This document shows, one piece after another, positions 1 through 8,631 of a DNA stretch of 64,000 bases (within the stretch, counting starts at the first letter, position 1; each line of letters begins with the position of its first letter). The position numbers and the translations under genes are program-made. This stretch comes from Clostridiales bacterium oral taxon 876 str. F0540. Lineage in GTDB: Bacteria > Bacillota > Clostridia > Clostridiales > Clostridiaceae. The notes below the pieces were generated by a model. That model saw nothing but the letters and a program-made list of their open reading frames with translations, was not told where the DNA came from and ran no database searches. The DNA lies in NCBI GenBank assembly GCA_000466585.1, contig KE993464.1, positions 54,455 to 118,454 on the forward strand. Direction: 5' to 3'.

Positions 1-86
1 ATTCCTATTTCTTGTATTGACAGTTAACTATTGTATCTGGATAATAGTAGATAATTGTAGATTCAGAAGAAGCGGAAGTGATTTAG

Positions 87-2759
87 TTGAAGAGAATAGA
101 AGCAGTGTATGAAAAACTGAAGGAGTTTAGTAGTGAGAATGGGGTAAGCGCAATAGAAATTGCTGATGCCTTAAAGCTTGACAGAGCTAACGTAAGCAAA
201 GACTTAAACAGGCTTTGCGAAGAAGGAAAAGCTGTTAAAGGAAAGGGAAAGCCTGTACTCTTTACTGCAGCAAAAGTAAGCAAAAAAGAAGAAACAATTT
301 TAGATAGATTAGCCTCAACCAACGAGAGCTTGATTTCTGCTGTTAAGCAGGCGAAAGCTGCTGTACTTTACCCTCCCAAAGGTCTTCATATGCTTATTCT
401 AGGTGAAACCGGTGTTGGAAAATCAATGTTTGCAGGGATTATTCACAGGTATGCAATTGAGATGAAGAGGATGGATGAAAAGTCTTCTTTTATAACCTTT
501 AACTGTGCAGACTATGCAAACAATCCGCAGCTTCTTTTAAGCCAGCTTTTTGGAGCGAAGAAAGGTGCTTATACAGGTGCTGATGCAGATAAGCCCGGAT
601 TAATTGAAAAGGCTAATGGAGGAATACTTTTTCTTGATGAGGTTCACAGGCTTCCACCTGAGGGTCAGGAAATGTTCTTTACCTTTATGGATAAGGGCAC
701 ATTTAGAAGGCTTGGTGAAACTGAGGCCGAAAGAAGCGCTTCTGTTTTAATTGTTTCAGCAACAACAGAAAATCCTGATTCTACTTTGCTTAAAACCTTT
801 ACCAGAAGAATTCCTATGATTATAAGAATTCCAAGCTTAAGCGAAAGAAGCCTTGAAGAGCGCTTCAATCTTATTAGCCAGTTCTTCAGAGAAGAGTCTT
901 CAAGGCTCGGAAGGCAGATAAGGGTATCAGTTAACTCTATGAGAGCATTTTTGAGCTATCACTGCGAAAGCAATGTCGGCCAACTTAGGACAGACATACA
1001 GCTTGTTTGCGCGAAGGCTTATGCCGAATTCCTGTCTCAGGACAAGGATGAGATAGAGATAAGCAGCCTTGAGCTTCCGCAATATATAAAACAGGGACTT
1101 TATAAGGAAACAGAGCATCGTCAGCTTTGGAATAAGCTTATCGGGATAAATAAAAGGTACTGCATATTTGATGAAACTAAAGAAACAATGCTTTACGATG
1201 AAGAAGAAAACAATGAAAATATTTATGAAATGATAGATTTAAGAGTTCACGAGCTTAGAAGCAAGGGGATAAGCAGCGATGAACTTGAAGAAGAAATGGA
1301 AAGAGATATAAACGACTATTTTAAAAGTTACATTCATAGTGTTAATAGGAAGATTGATATTTCAAGCTTGGAAAATATAATTGATACTGAGATTATCGGA
1401 GTAGTGGAAGAAATAGTAAGATTTAGTGAGGAAAGCCTTGGCAGACAATTGAGTGAGAGAGTTTACTATGGCATGGCTGTGCATATAGCTAACTCCATCG
1501 ATAGAATAAGAAAGAATAAAAAAATCATAAATCCTCAGCTTAACAGGATAAGAACTCAGTACAGCAGAGAGTTTAGCACAGCTCTTGACTGTCTTAAAAT
1601 AATAGACAGAATTATGGATGTATCTATGCCGATTGATGAAGCAGGATTTTTAGCTATGTTCCTGGTGTATGATGAAAGAGATATCGAAGGGCAGAGGAAG
1701 GATGTTAATGTAATTGTAGTAGCTCATGGAGTTTCTACAGCCACATCTATGGCCGATACAGCAAACAGGCTTTTAGGAGCTAAGCACGCTGTAGGTATAA
1801 ATGCTCCTCTTGAAGAGAAGCCTGAACAGGTTATTTCAAGGGTCAGAGAATATCTTCGTGAAGCTAATGTAAGTTCCGATATTTTATTTCTTGTAGATAT
1901 GGGCTCCCTGACTACTTTTGGAAAGGAAGTTGAGCAGGAATTTGGAATTAGGACACGTTCACTGTCTTTAGCAAGCACACTGCATGTAATAGAAGCTACG
2001 AGAAAAGCTATGATGGGTTATACACTAGACGAGGTTTATAAGGATACCTATAATGTATTCAGTCTGATGCAAAATGAACTTATTGAAGAGGAAGAACAGG
2101 ATATTCAAAAGCTTGCTATTGTTACTGTATGTACCACTGGAGAAGGCAGTGCAATTGCTCTAAAGAATATGCTGTTTAAGCAGCTTAAGTTTGATAGCAG
2201 TATACTTGAAATCATTCCTTTAAATCTTGTAGGAAAGGAAAGTATATACTCAAGACTTAGAAATATAGAGAAGGAATATAACATTATATGCATTGTAAGC
2301 TCCTTTAAGCTAAATACCAAAATTACTCAATTTGGTCTTAAGGAGGTATTGAAAAACGAAGCGGCTGAAAAAATGCAAAATTTAATAGATGTAGAGTCTA
2401 CTTATATTAAAATGGGAGATACCCTGGCAAATATGCTTTCTACCATTAATGGAAAGGAAGCATTAAAGGATATTAAAAAATTTATCAGAGAGATAGAAAA
2501 TGAACTTGATATTAAAATGGACACAAATATTTTAATAGGAGTGACTTTTCACATAGGCTGCATGCTTAATAGGATTAAGTCAGGCAGCAAGCTGCTTGAA
2601 GAATTTGAGGATAAAGAAAAGTTTATCGTTGAGAACGAGGAAATATATAGTGTAGTAAAGAGAGCAGCAGAGTTTCTGAATGAGAGATATGATATAGCTG
2701 TGCCAGATGATGAAATATGCTATATTGTAAGCTTCTTTAATCATAAGAAATATGTTTAA
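87..2759 (+). CDS. LevR-type sigma-54-dependent transcriptional activator with PRD and PTS-like domains
   Basis: This 890-residue protein is a sigma-54 enhancer-binding activator of the LevR family, which switches on PTS operons in response to PTS phosphorylation. An N-terminal winged helix-turn-helix (about residues 15-60) precedes an AAA+ domain with Walker A GETGVGKS (106-113), the sigma-54 contact loop GAYTGA (160-165) and Walker B ILFLDE. Next come a PRD with YYGMAVHIANS (about 460), a mannose-IIA-like domain (VVAHG, about 541), a IIB-like segment with VCTTGEG (about 680) and a second PRD with VTFHIG (about 820). The start is TTG at 87, since the protein begins like other LevR proteins. 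Sigma-54 promoters follow directly at 2818 and 3340, so the adjacent cellobiose PTS genes are the obvious targets. Confidence 0.93.
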   Translation: MKRIEAVYEKLKEFSSENGVSAIEIADALKLDRANVSKDLNRLCEEGKAVKGKGKPVLFTAAKVSKKEETILDRLASTNESLISAVKQAKAAVLYPPKGLHMLILGETGVGKSMFAGIIHRYAIEMKRMDEKSSFITFNCADYANNPQLLLSQLFGAKKGAYTGADADKPGLIEKANGGILFLDEVHRLPPEGQEMFFTFMDKGTFRRLGETEAERSASVLIVSATTENPDSTLLKTFTRRIPMIIRIPSLSERSLEERFNLISQFFREESSRLGRQIRVSVNSMRAFLSYHCESNVGQLRTDIQLVCAKAYAEFLSQDKDEIEISSLELPQYIKQGLYKETEHRQLWNKLIGINKRYCIFDETKETMLYDEEENNENIYEMIDLRVHELRSKGISSDELEEEMERDINDYFKSYIHSVNRKIDISSLENIIDTEIIGVVEEIVRFSEESLGRQLSERVYYGMAVHIANSIDRIRKNKKIINPQLNRIRTQYSREFSTALDCLKIIDRIMDVSMPIDEAGFLAMFLVYDERDIEGQRKDVNVIVVAHGVSTATSMADTANRLLGAKHAVGINAPLEEKPEQVISRVREYLREANVSSDILFLVDMGSLTTFGKEVEQEFGIRTRSLSLASTLHVIEATRKAMMGYTLDEVYKDTYNVFSLMQNELIEEEEQDIQKLAIVTVCTTGEGSAIALKNMLFKQLKFDSSILEIIPLNLVGKESIYSRLRNIEKEYNIICIVSSFKLNTKITQFGLKEVLKNEAAEKMQNLIDVESTYIKMGDTLANMLSTINGKEALKDIKKFIREIENELDIKMDTNILIGVTFHIGCMLNRIKSGSKLLEEFEDKEKFIVENEEIYSVVKRAAEFLNERYDIAVPDDEICYIVSFFNHKKYV

Positions 2760-2760
2760 A

Positions 2761-2790
2761 ATGCGGATTTATTTCTGCATTTTTTATTTT
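2761..2790 (+). terminator. probable rho-independent terminator after the LevR-type gene
   Basis: An imperfect hairpin (ATGCGGA paired with TTCTGCAT, including a wobble) directly follows the stop codon and runs into a T-rich tract. It separates the regulator from the sigma-54 promoter that follows. Confidence 0.55.
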
Positions 2791-2817
2791 TTAAATTAAC
2801 TTATAAAAAAAGTGGGT

Positions 2818-2833
2818 TGGCACGGAAGTTGCT
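2818..2833 (+). promoter_or_regulatory. sigma-54 (-24/-12) promoter upstream of PTS IIA
   Basis: TGGCAC, five bases, then TTGCT matches the -24/-12 consensus with the GG and GC dinucleotides correctly spaced. It lies 68 bp before the IIA start and just after the gene for a sigma-54 activator, which makes a chance match unlikely. Confidence 0.85.
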
Positions 2834-2900
2834 ATATAAATATACAAGAATAAAAAGCACTATAATTACAAAACTAATCACAGGAAGGGTGGTAACATAC

Positions 2901-3206
2901 ATGGAAGAAATAATCATGAACTTAATAGTTAACGGGGGAGATGCAAGAAGCAGAGCTATGATGGCCATACACAGCGCTAAGGCCGGAGAAATTGAAAAGG
3001 CAAAGGAATTCTTGGAGGAGGCTTCAGAATACCTGCATAAAGCTCATGACTATCAGACAAATCTTATACAAAATGAGGCAGCAGGGAACAAAACAGAATT
3101 ATCGCTTTTGATGGTGCATGCTCAAGACCACTTGATGAATGCCATGACAATAAGAGATTTAGCTCAAGAATTTGTTGATATGTATGAACTAATTAACAAT
3201 AAATAA
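2901..3206 (+). CDS. PTS lactose/cellobiose-family IIA component
   Basis: This 101-residue cytoplasmic phosphocarrier takes phosphate from HPr and passes it to the IIB subunit encoded next. The family signature VHAQDHLM is present, with His73 as the expected phosphorylation site and Asp76 as the metal-binding residue of the trimer. An open frame extends upstream to 2817, but that extension overlaps the sigma-54 promoter. The ATG at 2901 has an acceptable ribosome site (GGAAGGGTGG) and yields the usual family length. It is separated from IIB by a 280-bp regulatory region with its own sigma-54 promoter, so the PTS subunits may be made from two transcripts. Confidence 0.92.
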   Translation: MEEIIMNLIVNGGDARSRAMMAIHSAKAGEIEKAKEFLEEASEYLHKAHDYQTNLIQNEAAGNKTELSLLMVHAQDHLMNAMTIRDLAQEFVDMYELINNK

Positions 3207-3234
3207 AAATAACACAGATGACAAATAGAAATAA

Positions 3235-3305
3235 CCCACTTGATAAAATAAGAACCCACATTAAACCCACAAAAAGATAAAAAATCTAAAAGCCTTATTT
3301 TATCA
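3235..3305 (+). promoter_or_regulatory. putative upstream activating site for the LevR-type activator
   Basis: A perfect 12-bp inverted repeat (TGATAAAATAAG at 3241-3252 and its complement at 3294-3305) flanks a segment with CCCAC at 3255 and 3266; another CCCAC is at 3235. It ends 35 bp before the second sigma-54 promoter. Enhancer-binding proteins bind dyads upstream of such promoters, so this is the best candidate operator. The assignment is inferred from position and symmetry; the long spacing between arms could also reflect two half-sites or an RNA hairpin. Confidence 0.5.
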
Positions 3306-3339
3306 GGTGTCGTGAATAATTTATAAGCAAAAAAAGTTT

Positions 3340-3355
3340 TGGAACGATAGTTGCT
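3340..3355 (+). promoter_or_regulatory. second sigma-54 (-24/-12) promoter upstream of PTS IIB
   Basis: TGGAAC, five bases, TTGCT matches the -24/-12 consensus with one deviation from TGGCAC. Transcription would begin around 3367, just ahead of the structured leader at 3392-3481. Confidence 0.8.
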
Positions 3356-3391
3356 ATTAATAATTATATGATAACAAAACTTAAATAATAA

Positions 3392-3481
3392 GGAGGTTAA
3401 AGTTCTGAATGGACTTTAACAAGCAATCAGTAAGCGGAAGCGAGCAATTTATATTTGCTCAGTGTTCCGACAAAAAGGAGG
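3392..3481 (+). ncRNA. structured RBS-leader element, copy 1 (before PTS IIB)
   Basis: This is a member of the recurring leader family. Hairpin P1 pairs TTAAAGTTC (3397-3405) with GGACTTTAA (3411-3419) around TGAAT, with one G-U pair. P2 pairs AGCAA (3422-3426) with TTGCT (3455-3459); a competing local hairpin GAGCAA/TTGCTC is also possible. A pseudoknot can form between CGGAA (3435-3439) and TTCCG (3465-3469). The element ends in the Shine-Dalgarno GGAGG (3477-3481) that serves the IIB start at 3490. A GGAGG also precedes it at 3392. Confidence 0.75.
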
Positions 3482-3489
3482 AAATAAAA

Positions 3490-3795
3490 ATGACAAAGAT
3501 TACTTTAATATGCGGAGCAGGAATGTCAACAAGTCTTTTAGTAACTAAAATGCAGGCAGCAGCAGCAAAGCTTGGCAGTGAGGTTACAATAAGAGCTACA
3601 GCTGAAAGCAAATTTAAGGAATTTGAAAACGATACAGATGTATTGCTTTTAGGACCTCAAGTAAGCTTTATGCTCAAGAAATTCAAAGAAGCATACGAAC
3701 CAAAGGGTATTGCAGTTGCCGTAATAAACAGCATAGACTATGGAATGATGAACGGTGAAAAAGTTTTAAAGACAGCTTTAGATTTAGCGAAATAA
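3490..3795 (+). CDS. PTS lactose/cellobiose-family IIB component
   Basis: This 101-residue IIB protein phosphorylates the sugar carried by the membrane IIC subunit. The N-terminal phosphocysteine loop CGAGMSTSLLV, with Cys8 as phosphoacceptor, is intact. The reading frame stays open upstream to an ATG at 3409, but that ATG lies inside the hairpin of the leader element and would add 27 non-homologous residues. The ATG at 3490 follows AAGGAGG at the right distance and gives the normal family start (MTKITLICG). It is followed by IIC after 54 bp. Confidence 0.93.
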   Translation: MTKITLICGAGMSTSLLVTKMQAAAAKLGSEVTIRATAESKFKEFENDTDVLLLGPQVSFMLKKFKEAYEPKGIAVAVINSIDYGMMNGEKVLKTALDLAK

Positions 3796-3849
3796 TAAAA
3801 ATACTAAATTACAATTATCTTATTTTAAAAAAGGATGGGAGATGGAAAA

Positions 3850-5214
3850 ATGAGTTTTCAAGAGACAGTTCAGGAAAAGGTTCTTCCGGTTGCTAATAAA
3901 ATAGCTTCAAACAAATATCTAAAGGCAGTAAGTGATGGATTTATGTCCTTAATGCCAGTTATCATTATAGGTTCTATATTTTCTTTATTGAATTCGTTGT
4001 CAATTAAACCATATCAAGATTTTATAGTAAAGACAGGATTAAAACCATTTTTAGCAATACCAAATACAGTAACAAATGATATATTAGCTATATACGCGGT
4101 ATTTTTCATAGCTTATAATCTTGCCAAGTATTTTGAAAAAGACCAAGGTGTAGCAGGGATGATTGCATTGATTACATTCCTTGCTATAACTCCAATAAAC
4201 AATACAGCCAATGTAGTAACTGGCTTCCTATCTTCAAACAAAATAGAATTGGCTAAGGGTACAGCAGTACCATCAGCAAATTTCATTCCATATGAGTGGA
4301 TAGGAGCAAAGGGCTTATTTGTAGCTATCATAGTTGCAATAGTTTCAACAGTTATATATAACAAGCTTTTAGACAAAGGATTATCAATAAAAATGCCTGA
4401 CGGAGTACCTCCAACAATAGCAAAATCCTTCGCTGGACTTATGCCGGGATTCGTGATAATAATATTATTCATGCTTATAAACAAGGGAGTTACACTATTA
4501 CCAATTAAGAATGTTACTGGACTTCACTCATTGGTGTATTCATCAATTCAAGCTCCAATGGAAGCATTCTTAGGTAACAGCATATGGTCCTTCGTGTTTG
4601 CAATATTTATAGCTCACCTCTTATGGTTCTTTGGTATCCACGGTGTTACAGCTATAATTATGCCAATATTCTTTCCATTATGGACTTCACTTACAACTGC
4701 TAATTTAACTGCAATGAACAATGGTGTATCAATGTATGATCTTCCAAATATCATAAACAGACCTTTCTTCAGCGTTTATGCTATAGTTGGTGGTTCAGGT
4801 ATGACATTGGGCCTATGTATCTACATGGCTTTAAGAGCAAGAAGCAAACAGTATAAAACTTTAGGAAGACTTGCATTCCTTGCTAATTTATGTGGTATCA
4901 ATGAACCTATGATATTTGCTGTACCAATGGTGCTTAACCCATACATGCTTATTCCATGGCTTGCTGCACCAGTAATTACATCCTTTGTTGCATATGCGTT
5001 AACAGCTGCAAAGATACTTCCAAGATTAACAACTATAGTTCCACTTGGTACACCTGTAATAATGTCTGCTTTCCTTGCTGGCGGCGCTGAAGGCTGGAGA
5101 GTTGCGTTATTCCAAGTTATAGCTATAATTCTAGGCGGTTTAATATATATTCCATTCTTTAATGTATTAGACAAGAAGACAGCTGATAATGAAAAGGCTA
5201 TGACTGAGCAGTAA
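3850..5214 (+). CDS. PTS cellobiose/lichenan-family IIC permease
   Basis: This 454-residue integral membrane permease of the PTS lactose/cellobiose family carries the beta-glucoside across the membrane while IIB phosphorylates it. Many hydrophobic segments are visible (for example LMPVIIIGSIFSLL and FVFAIFIAHLLWFFGIHG), along with the family motif NINRPFF-like segment and the GINEPMIFAVPMVLNP substrate region. An ATG at 3835 is in frame, but the Shine-Dalgarno GGGAG at 3837-3841 sits correctly only for the ATG at 3850. With the GH1 enzyme downstream, cellobiose or a similar beta-glucoside is the probable substrate. Confidence 0.92.
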   Translation: MSFQETVQEKVLPVANKIASNKYLKAVSDGFMSLMPVIIIGSIFSLLNSLSIKPYQDFIVKTGLKPFLAIPNTVTNDILAIYAVFFIAYNLAKYFEKDQGVAGMIALITFLAITPINNTANVVTGFLSSNKIELAKGTAVPSANFIPYEWIGAKGLFVAIIVAIVSTVIYNKLLDKGLSIKMPDGVPPTIAKSFAGLMPGFVIIILFMLINKGVTLLPIKNVTGLHSLVYSSIQAPMEAFLGNSIWSFVFAIFIAHLLWFFGIHGVTAIIMPIFFPLWTSLTTANLTAMNNGVSMYDLPNIINRPFFSVYAIVGGSGMTLGLCIYMALRARSKQYKTLGRLAFLANLCGINEPMIFAVPMVLNPYMLIPWLAAPVITSFVAYALTAAKILPRLTTIVPLGTPVIMSAFLAGGAEGWRVALFQVIAIILGGLIYIPFFNVLDKKTADNEKAMTEQ

Positions 5215-5237
5215 TAGAATAATCTTATACATTAAGG

Positions 5238-5268
5238 GTAAACAAGCTGGTATATACGGCTTGTTTAC
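5238..5268 (+). terminator. intercistronic hairpin between IIC and the GH1 gene
   Basis: A perfect 10-bp stem (GTAAACAAGC with GCTTGTTTAC) and 11-base loop is followed by a modest T/A tract. It could act as a partial terminator or as an mRNA 3'-end stabiliser that lowers expression of the hydrolase relative to the permease. Confidence 0.5.
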
Positions 5269-5307
5269 TTATTTAATAGCATGACATATAAAAAGGAGCT
5301 GAATTTA

Positions 5308-6750
5308 ATGAGTAATGATATAGCAAAAGGATTTCCAAAGGGTTTTCTATGGGGTGGTGCAACAGCAGCAAACCAGTGCGAGGGTGGATACTTGGAGGGA
5401 AATAAGGGATTATCAACTGTCGATGTTGTTCCAACAGGAAAGGATCGTTTTCCGGTACTAAAGGGCGAAATGAAAATGCTTGAGTGCGACAGTGAGCACT
5501 TTTATCCAAGCCACGAGGCAATAGATTTTTATCATCATTACAAAGAAGACATAGCACTATTAGGTGAGATGGGCTTTAAGACATTTAGGTTATCACTTTC
5601 CTGGGCTCGTATTTTCCCAAATGGTGATGATATAGAACCAAATGAAGAAGGACTAAAGTTTTATGATGATATATTCGATGAGTGCTTGAAATATGGAATT
5701 GAGCCGCTGGTTACAATCACCCATTTTGATGTGCCAATGCACCTTGTAAAGACAATTGGCTCGTGGAGAAGCCGCAAAATGGTGGATTATTATGAGAGGC
5801 TATGTGAGGTTATCTTTAATAGATACAAAGATAAAGTTAAGTTCTGGCTGACTTTTAATGAAATCAATATGCTTCTGCATCTTCCATTTATAGGAGCCGG
5901 TTTAGTATTTGAAGATGGTGAAAATCAGGAAGCTGCAAAGTATCAGGCAGCACACCACCAGCTTGTAGCCAGTGCAAAGGCAACTAAAATAGCACATAGA
6001 ATAAACCCTGAATTTAAAATAGGCTGCATGCTTGCAGCTGCTAATACCTATCCATTTACCTGCGCTCCTGAGGATGTGTGGAAGTCAATGGAGAAGGATA
6101 GAGAAAACTACTTTTTTATCGATGTTCAGTCACGCGGTGAATATCCAAACTATGCAAAGAAAATGTTTGAAAGATTGAATATCAAGCTTGTTATGGAAGA
6201 GGAAGATGAGGAACTTTTAAAAAACAATACAGTTGATTTTATTTCATTCAGCTACTATGCTTCAAGGCTCACAAGCGCAGATCCAAATGTAAAGGCAGAA
6301 ACCTCAGGAAATGCATTTAAGACTCTAAGAAATCCACATCTAAAAGCTAGTGAATGGGGCTGGCAGATTGATCCTCTGGGACTTAGAATTACAATGAACT
6401 CACTGTATGACCGTTATCAAAAACCTTTGTTCATTGTTGAAAACGGACTCGGTGCAGTAGACATACCGGATGAAAATGGATATGTGGAAGATGATTATAG
6501 AATTGAATATCTAAGAGAGCATATCAAAGCTATGAAAGATGCAATAAGCATAGACGGAGTTGAGCTTTGGGGCTATACAACCTGGGGCTGTATAGACTTG
6601 GTGAGCGCCGGAACAGGTGAAATGAAAAAACGCTACGGGTTTATATATGTTGATAAAGATAATGAAGGCAGCGGAACTCTAAAAAGGTCAAGAAAGAAGA
6701 GCTTCTACTGGTATAAGAAGGTTATTGAAACAAATGGTGAAGTATTATAA
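5308..6750 (+). CDS. 6-phospho-beta-glucosidase, glycoside hydrolase family 1
   Basis: This 480-residue cytoplasmic GH1 enzyme cleaves the phosphorylated beta-glucoside delivered by the PTS, giving glucose and glucose 6-phosphate. The N-terminal GH1 signature FPKGFLWGGATAANQCEG, the acid/base motif TFNEIN (about residue 183) and the nucleophile motif VENGLGA (Glu about 377) are all present. The start is the ATG at 5308, preceded by AAAAGGAGCTG; an ATG at 5281 has no ribosome site. It follows the IIC gene by 93 bp and belongs to the same operon. Phospho- rather than plain beta-glucosidase is inferred from the PTS context. Confidence 0.92.
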   Translation: MSNDIAKGFPKGFLWGGATAANQCEGGYLEGNKGLSTVDVVPTGKDRFPVLKGEMKMLECDSEHFYPSHEAIDFYHHYKEDIALLGEMGFKTFRLSLSWARIFPNGDDIEPNEEGLKFYDDIFDECLKYGIEPLVTITHFDVPMHLVKTIGSWRSRKMVDYYERLCEVIFNRYKDKVKFWLTFNEINMLLHLPFIGAGLVFEDGENQEAAKYQAAHHQLVASAKATKIAHRINPEFKIGCMLAAANTYPFTCAPEDVWKSMEKDRENYFFIDVQSRGEYPNYAKKMFERLNIKLVMEEEDEELLKNNTVDFISFSYYASRLTSADPNVKAETSGNAFKTLRNPHLKASEWGWQIDPLGLRITMNSLYDRYQKPLFIVENGLGAVDIPDENGYVEDDYRIEYLREHIKAMKDAISIDGVELWGYTTWGCIDLVSAGTGEMKKRYGFIYVDKDNEGSGTLKRSRKKSFYWYKKVIETNGEVL

Positions 6751-6758
6751 ATTATCTT

Positions 6759-6962
6759 TGCAAGGTAATACAAACTATTCCTATATTTGATTTTACAATG
6801 TTTATTGGAGAGATTGTTTCTGTATATGCAAATGAAGAGTGTTTGGATAAGGGAAGACCAAATGCTCTAAAGGTTAAACCGACAGTATTAATGGACACAG
6901 GCTATTTTGATTTAAATACCAGAGTTGGATCAATTTTTAAAGCATGCAGTGGTAATAAATAG
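6759..6962 (+). pseudogene. remnant of a flavin reductase-like (flavoredoxin) gene, C-terminal end only
   Basis: Beginning right after the GH1 gene, one frame reads NTIPIFDFT-like sequence followed by MFIGEIVSVYANEECLDKG and a normal stop. This resembles the C-terminal part of flavin-reductase-like FMN-binding proteins (the FIGEIV segment is typical). The rest of the gene is absent, so it appears to be a decayed fragment of about 65 codons. It has no convincing start or ribosome site. Confidence 0.55.
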
Positions 6963-7003
6963 GTAAGTGATTTGTAAAAATTGATAACTCGTAAAGAGAA
7001 TTG

Positions 7004-7050
7004 GCTGCGTGTAATAGTAGTGTAAACTTCTATTACACGCAGCTTTTTAT
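7004..7050 (+). terminator. strong rho-independent terminator
   Basis: A perfect 14-bp stem (GCTGCGTGTAATAG at 7004-7017 with its complement at 7030-7043) is followed by a T run. It ends the PTS/GH1 transcript. The remaining bases to 7329 are AT-rich; I see no gene in them and no clear promoter, though one for the ABC operon must lie there. Confidence 0.9.
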
Positions 7051-7329
7051 TTTTGCATTAAATTAGCAGCCATCTGAAGCCTTTTGCAATTAAGTTGAAC
7101 GCCTACATGATATAATTATGAAATGTATTTTGCTTCAGGTAATAAAACAGGACCTTAAGGATAAAAAAGTATACTTTTTGTCTTTTAAAGTTTATTTTTT
7201 TGTATTATGTTAAAATTGCAGTACTAAGTTAGAAAAATAGTACCATTTAATTTAACTAAGTAAACATTTACAATGAGGTTAGACAGAATATTAGGACTTA
7301 TAAATAGATAAAACTTATGGAGGGATAAA

Positions 7330-8619
7330 ATGAAAAAAGTTAAAATTTTAGTTTCAGGTCTTTTAGTACTTAGCATGCTTGCTGGTGTTGGCTGTTCAAG
7401 TAAGACAAATGAAGTAAGCAATAAACCTACAGAAAAGACTAAGTTAGTCTGGGCAGGTTGGACTGGTGAAGAAGAAGCGAATAAAGGGATAATTAAAGAT
7501 ATCATAAGTACTTATAATACTTCAACCGATAAGGCTGAGATTTCATGGGTAGGTTGGCCTTGGGCTAATACACTTCAGCAACTTATAATAAGAACTCAAA
7601 GTAATCAAGACCTTGATGTAGCTCAGGTGGATATGGCTTGGGTAGCAACACTGGCAAAGATGGACGTGTTAGTAGACTTGAATGAAGTATTAGGTGCGGA
7701 CTGGATGAAGGAAAATGTATCAGAAGCAGCTTTAAAGTCCGGAAATATAGGTGGAAAGCAGGTTGCAGTGCCATGGACACAGGCATCTATAGGCATGGTT
7801 TATAATCCTACCATATTAAAGAATGCAGGTGTTGCTAAGGTTCCTGAAACTGTAGATGAATTTGAAGCAGCTCTCAAGAAGATAAAGGAATACGATAAAA
7901 ATATAATTCCATATGCAGCAGCAACTAAAGAAGCCGGAAGTATATCCAAAGACGTAAATGCTTGGTTCTGGACCTTTGGCGGACAATATATAGGTGATGA
8001 TGGAAAGGTTGCTATAAATAGTGAAGCAAACGAAAAAGCTTTAACTTGGTATAAAGGATTAAAGGACAAAGGATATATAGCAATGGACTTAACAAGATTT
8101 GATGCAAGACAGTTATTTGCTCAAAACAAAGTTGCCTTCTATGATGATGCAATCTTAGCGAGGGGTATTGCTAAGAGTAACGGAGTCTCTGCAGATAAGC
8201 TAGATGCTACAATACAACCTATGGCAAGACCGGTTTTAAAAGCAGGAGATAAACCGCAGTCTACATTATGGGGACATCAGTTAGTTATATTTAAGAGTGC
8301 TAAAGATAAAGCAAAGGCCGGAGACTTCATCAAATATTTGATTGGCAAAGATACTTCGTTAAAATATTTTGACGCCACAGGCTCTGTTCCGGTAATAAAA
8401 TCAGCTATTAATGATGATAAAGTTAAGAATAATAAGTGGTCAAGTGAATGGCTGAAAATAACAGAAACAGGTAAAAAGGCTGAAACTCAAAAATATGAGA
8501 ATGACAGTCAGTTGGCTACTATAGTTACTGAAGAAATCCAAAATACTCTTCTTGGAACCAAAACTCCTAAAAAGGCATTGGAGGATGCACAAAACAGACT
8601 TCAACAGAACATCAACTAA
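7330..8619 (+). CDS. ABC transporter sugar-binding lipoprotein (extracellular solute-binding family 1)
   Basis: This 429-residue lipoprotein captures a sugar or oligosaccharide outside the cell for the two permeases that follow. A signal peptide ends in the lipobox LAGVGC with Cys22 as the lipidated residue. The mature protein has the MalE-like layout, including the VPWTQASIGMVYNP segment typical of family 1 binding proteins. The ribosome site GGAGGGATAAA fits the ATG. It heads an operon of binding protein, two permeases and probably the FAD oxidoreductase. The presence of a secreted GH31 enzyme downstream suggests an alpha-linked glycan breakdown product as ligand. Confidence 0.9.
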   Translation: MKKVKILVSGLLVLSMLAGVGCSSKTNEVSNKPTEKTKLVWAGWTGEEEANKGIIKDIISTYNTSTDKAEISWVGWPWANTLQQLIIRTQSNQDLDVAQVDMAWVATLAKMDVLVDLNEVLGADWMKENVSEAALKSGNIGGKQVAVPWTQASIGMVYNPTILKNAGVAKVPETVDEFEAALKKIKEYDKNIIPYAAATKEAGSISKDVNAWFWTFGGQYIGDDGKVAINSEANEKALTWYKGLKDKGYIAMDLTRFDARQLFAQNKVAFYDDAILARGIAKSNGVSADKLDATIQPMARPVLKAGDKPQSTLWGHQLVIFKSAKDKAKAGDFIKYLIGKDTSLKYFDATGSVPVIKSAINDDKVKNNKWSSEWLKITETGKKAETQKYENDSQLATIVTEEIQNTLLGTKTPKKALEDAQNRLQQNIN

Positions 8620-8631
8620 AGGGGTGACTAT

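Noticed and set aside
3409..3489. N-terminal extension of PTS IIB starting inside the leader hairpin
   Set aside because: The extension has no counterpart in IIB proteins and its sequence follows from the structured element; the ATG at 3490 has a perfect ribosome site. A regulatory role of the upstream ATG is kept as a separate hypothesis.
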